A stretch of DNA of 64,000 nucleotides from Pseudomonas umsongensis (GTDB lineage Bacteria; Pseudomonadota; Gammaproteobacteria; Pseudomonadales; Pseudomonadaceae), in the NCBI RefSeq assembly GCF_002236105.1, contig NZ_NIWU01000003.1, positions 250,501-314,500 of the forward strand, read 5' to 3'. Position numbers and translations under genes: made by a program. How positions within the stretch are numbered: position 1 is the first letter of the stretch; each line of letters begins with the position of its first letter. The notes beneath the pieces are model-generated. The model was not told the origin of the DNA. It searched no databases and was given only the letters and a program-made list of their open reading frames with translations. Positions 63,017 through 64,000 of the stretch are shown here, piece by piece.

Positions 63017-63051
63017 AAAAAAATGGCGATCCCTTTGGATCGCCATTTTTG
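63017..63051 (+). terminator. Terminator after ppk
   Basis: AAAAATGGCGATCC-CTTT-GGATCGCCATTTTT is a perfect stem with a T-run, about 15 bases past the stop. Confidence 0.92.
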
Positions 63052-63060
63052 TTTCCACCC

Positions 63061-63144
63061 TGTAGGAGCTGCCGCAGGCTGCGATCTTTTGATCTTGTTT
63101 TGAAGGGCAAAATCAAAAGATCGCAGCCTGCGGCAGCTCCTACA
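63061..63144. repeat. Long inverted repeat (33-base arms)
   Basis: Arms 63061-63093 and 63112-63144 are exact inverted copies (TGTAGGAGCTGCCGCAGGCT...), separated by 18 bases. It lies between ppk and ppx. The TGTAGGAGC core links it to the palindrome at 3542-3571, and it belongs to a second REP-type family distinct from the GTGGGAGC elements. Confidence 0.88.
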
Positions 63145-63147
63145 GGT

Positions 63148-64000
63148 TCAGCGCACGGTCAGTACGGTGTCTACGCGGGTAAGCCACTGCGCTTCGATCT
63201 CGAAGTCGGCCTGGGTCAGTTGGTTGTCCTCCAACCAGTTTTCCGGGAAAACAACTTCCAGGTGGTTGCCATTGGCGTTCAGTTCCACCTGAGGCATTTG
63301 CTGGGTGCCGCGGATGTGATGGAACAGGATCGCGAAGCGTAGCAACACGCAAAGACGAATCAGCTTGATGCCGTCATCGCCGAATTCGGCGAACTTGTCC
63401 TTGGGAATGTTGCGGCGGTGGCCGCGCACCAGGAGTGCAAGCATCAGTTGGTCTTCGCGGGAGAAACCGGCCAGGTCCGAGTGCTCGATCAGGTAGGCGC
63501 CATGCTTGTGGTACTGGTAGTGGGCAATGTCCAGGCCCACCTCATGCACCTTGGCCGCCCAGCCGAGCAGTTCGCGCCAGACGCCGTCTTCCAGGTCCCA
63601 GTCCTTGGCCACCTGATCGAAGGCATGCAGGGCCTTGCGTTCGACTCGCACCGCTTGTTCCAGGTCGACGTGATAACGCTCCATCAGCGACGTCAGGGTG
63701 CGTTCACGCACGTCTTCGTGATGATGACGACCCAGCAGGTCATAGAGAACGCCTTCGCGCAACGCGCCTTCACAGTGGTCCATGCGTTGCAGTTCAAGTG
63801 AATCGAAGATGGCTTCGAGGATGGCCAGGCCGGCCGGGAAAATCGCCCGACGGTCCGGCTTGATGCCCTCGAAGTCGATTTTCTCGACATCGCCAAGCTT
63901 GATCAGCTTGCGCTTGAGCCAGGCCAACCCTTCGGCATTCACTTCACCGGTGCCGTGGCCGCCGGCTTTCAGCGCCAGGCCGATGGCGCGGATGGTGCCC
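63148..64000 (-). CDS. ppx: Exopolyphosphatase Ppx (3' part, runs off the window)
   Basis: The C-terminal 283 codons of Ppx/GppA are seen. GTIRAIGLALKAGGHGTGEVN opens the visible part. The HD-like region follows, with EGVLYDLLGRHHHEDVRERTLTSLMERYHVD and AAKVHEVGLDIAHYQYHKHGAYLIEHSDLAGFSREDQ. Ppx degrades polyphosphate from its end, opposing Ppk. The start codon lies right of 64000. Stop is 4 bases from the REP element. Confidence 0.93.
   Translation of the reverse strand, partial: GTIRAIGLALKAGGHGTGEVNAEGLAWLKRKLIKLGDVEKIDFEGIKPDRRAIFPAGLAILEAIFDSLELQRMDHCEGALREGVLYDLLGRHHHEDVRERTLTSLMERYHVDLEQAVRVERKALHAFDQVAKDWDLEDGVWRELLGWAAKVHEVGLDIAHYQYHKHGAYLIEHSDLAGFSREDQLMLALLVRGHRRNIPKDKFAEFGDDGIKLIRLCVLLRFAILFHHIRGTQQMPQVELNANGNHLEVVFPENWLEDNQLTQADFEIEAQWLTRVDTVLTVR

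Overview
The window looks like a chromosomal segment of a fluorescent Pseudomonas (P. fluorescens group). Supporting signs are high-GC codon use, many paired inverted REP-like elements containing GTGGGAGC...GCGAG or TGTAGGAGC, and a gene order that follows, from memory, the P. aeruginosa PAO1 block running from rep down to ppx (about PA5296 to PA5241). No tRNA, rRNA, CRISPR array, transposase or integrase was seen.

Layout. 1-6049: rep helicase (5' part), a GGDEF/EAL c-di-GMP phosphodiesterase, a MATE exporter and a LysR regulator. 6090-22600: an uninterrupted, tightly packed eleven-gene minus-strand operon. Read in its own direction it runs srfA, srfB, srfC, a single-pass membrane protein, a secreted PpkA-like VWA protein with no kinase, an ABC ATPase, an FtsX-type permease, an FGE-sulfatase-fold protein, two coiled-coil lipoproteins, and a membrane-anchored VWA protein. 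22867-38318: DUF4432, comM, ubiK, glnK-amtB, yjbQ, sutA, a HAD phosphatase, xerC, DUF484, dapF, lysA, lptM, cyaY, DUF1289, rnk and cyaA. 38514-50791: two small conserved genes, a GST, argH, algR, hemC-hemD-hemX-hemY, dsbB, algQ, an FKBP isomerase, algP and a TIGR02444 gene. 50842-64000: an ABC-F ATPase, a small MscS protein, a LysE exporter, a cytochrome c-FTR1 fusion, a UPF0178 protein, elbB, a fatty-acid hydroxylase/sterol desaturase, DedA, hemB, ppk, and the 3' part of ppx.

The core genes cover housekeeping functions: nitrogen sensing (glnK-amtB), lysine and peptidoglycan precursors (dapF, lysA), haem synthesis (hemB, hemC, hemD), alginate and sigma-factor control (algR, algQ, algP) and polyphosphate turnover (ppk, ppx).

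The most interesting part is the srf operon. It joins the SrfABC 'virulence factor' proteins (an actin/Hsp70-like ATPase plus a dynamin-like GTPase) to what looks like the periplasmic sensory branch of the type VI threonine-phosphorylation pathway (TagQRST plus a PpkA-like VWA domain). No kinase, phosphatase or T6SS structural gene lies nearby. Its first and last genes share a cytoplasmic N-terminal domain and a membrane anchor but carry different periplasmic ends. This suggests one envelope-spanning machine. The function is inferred from family resemblance and gene order, not shown.
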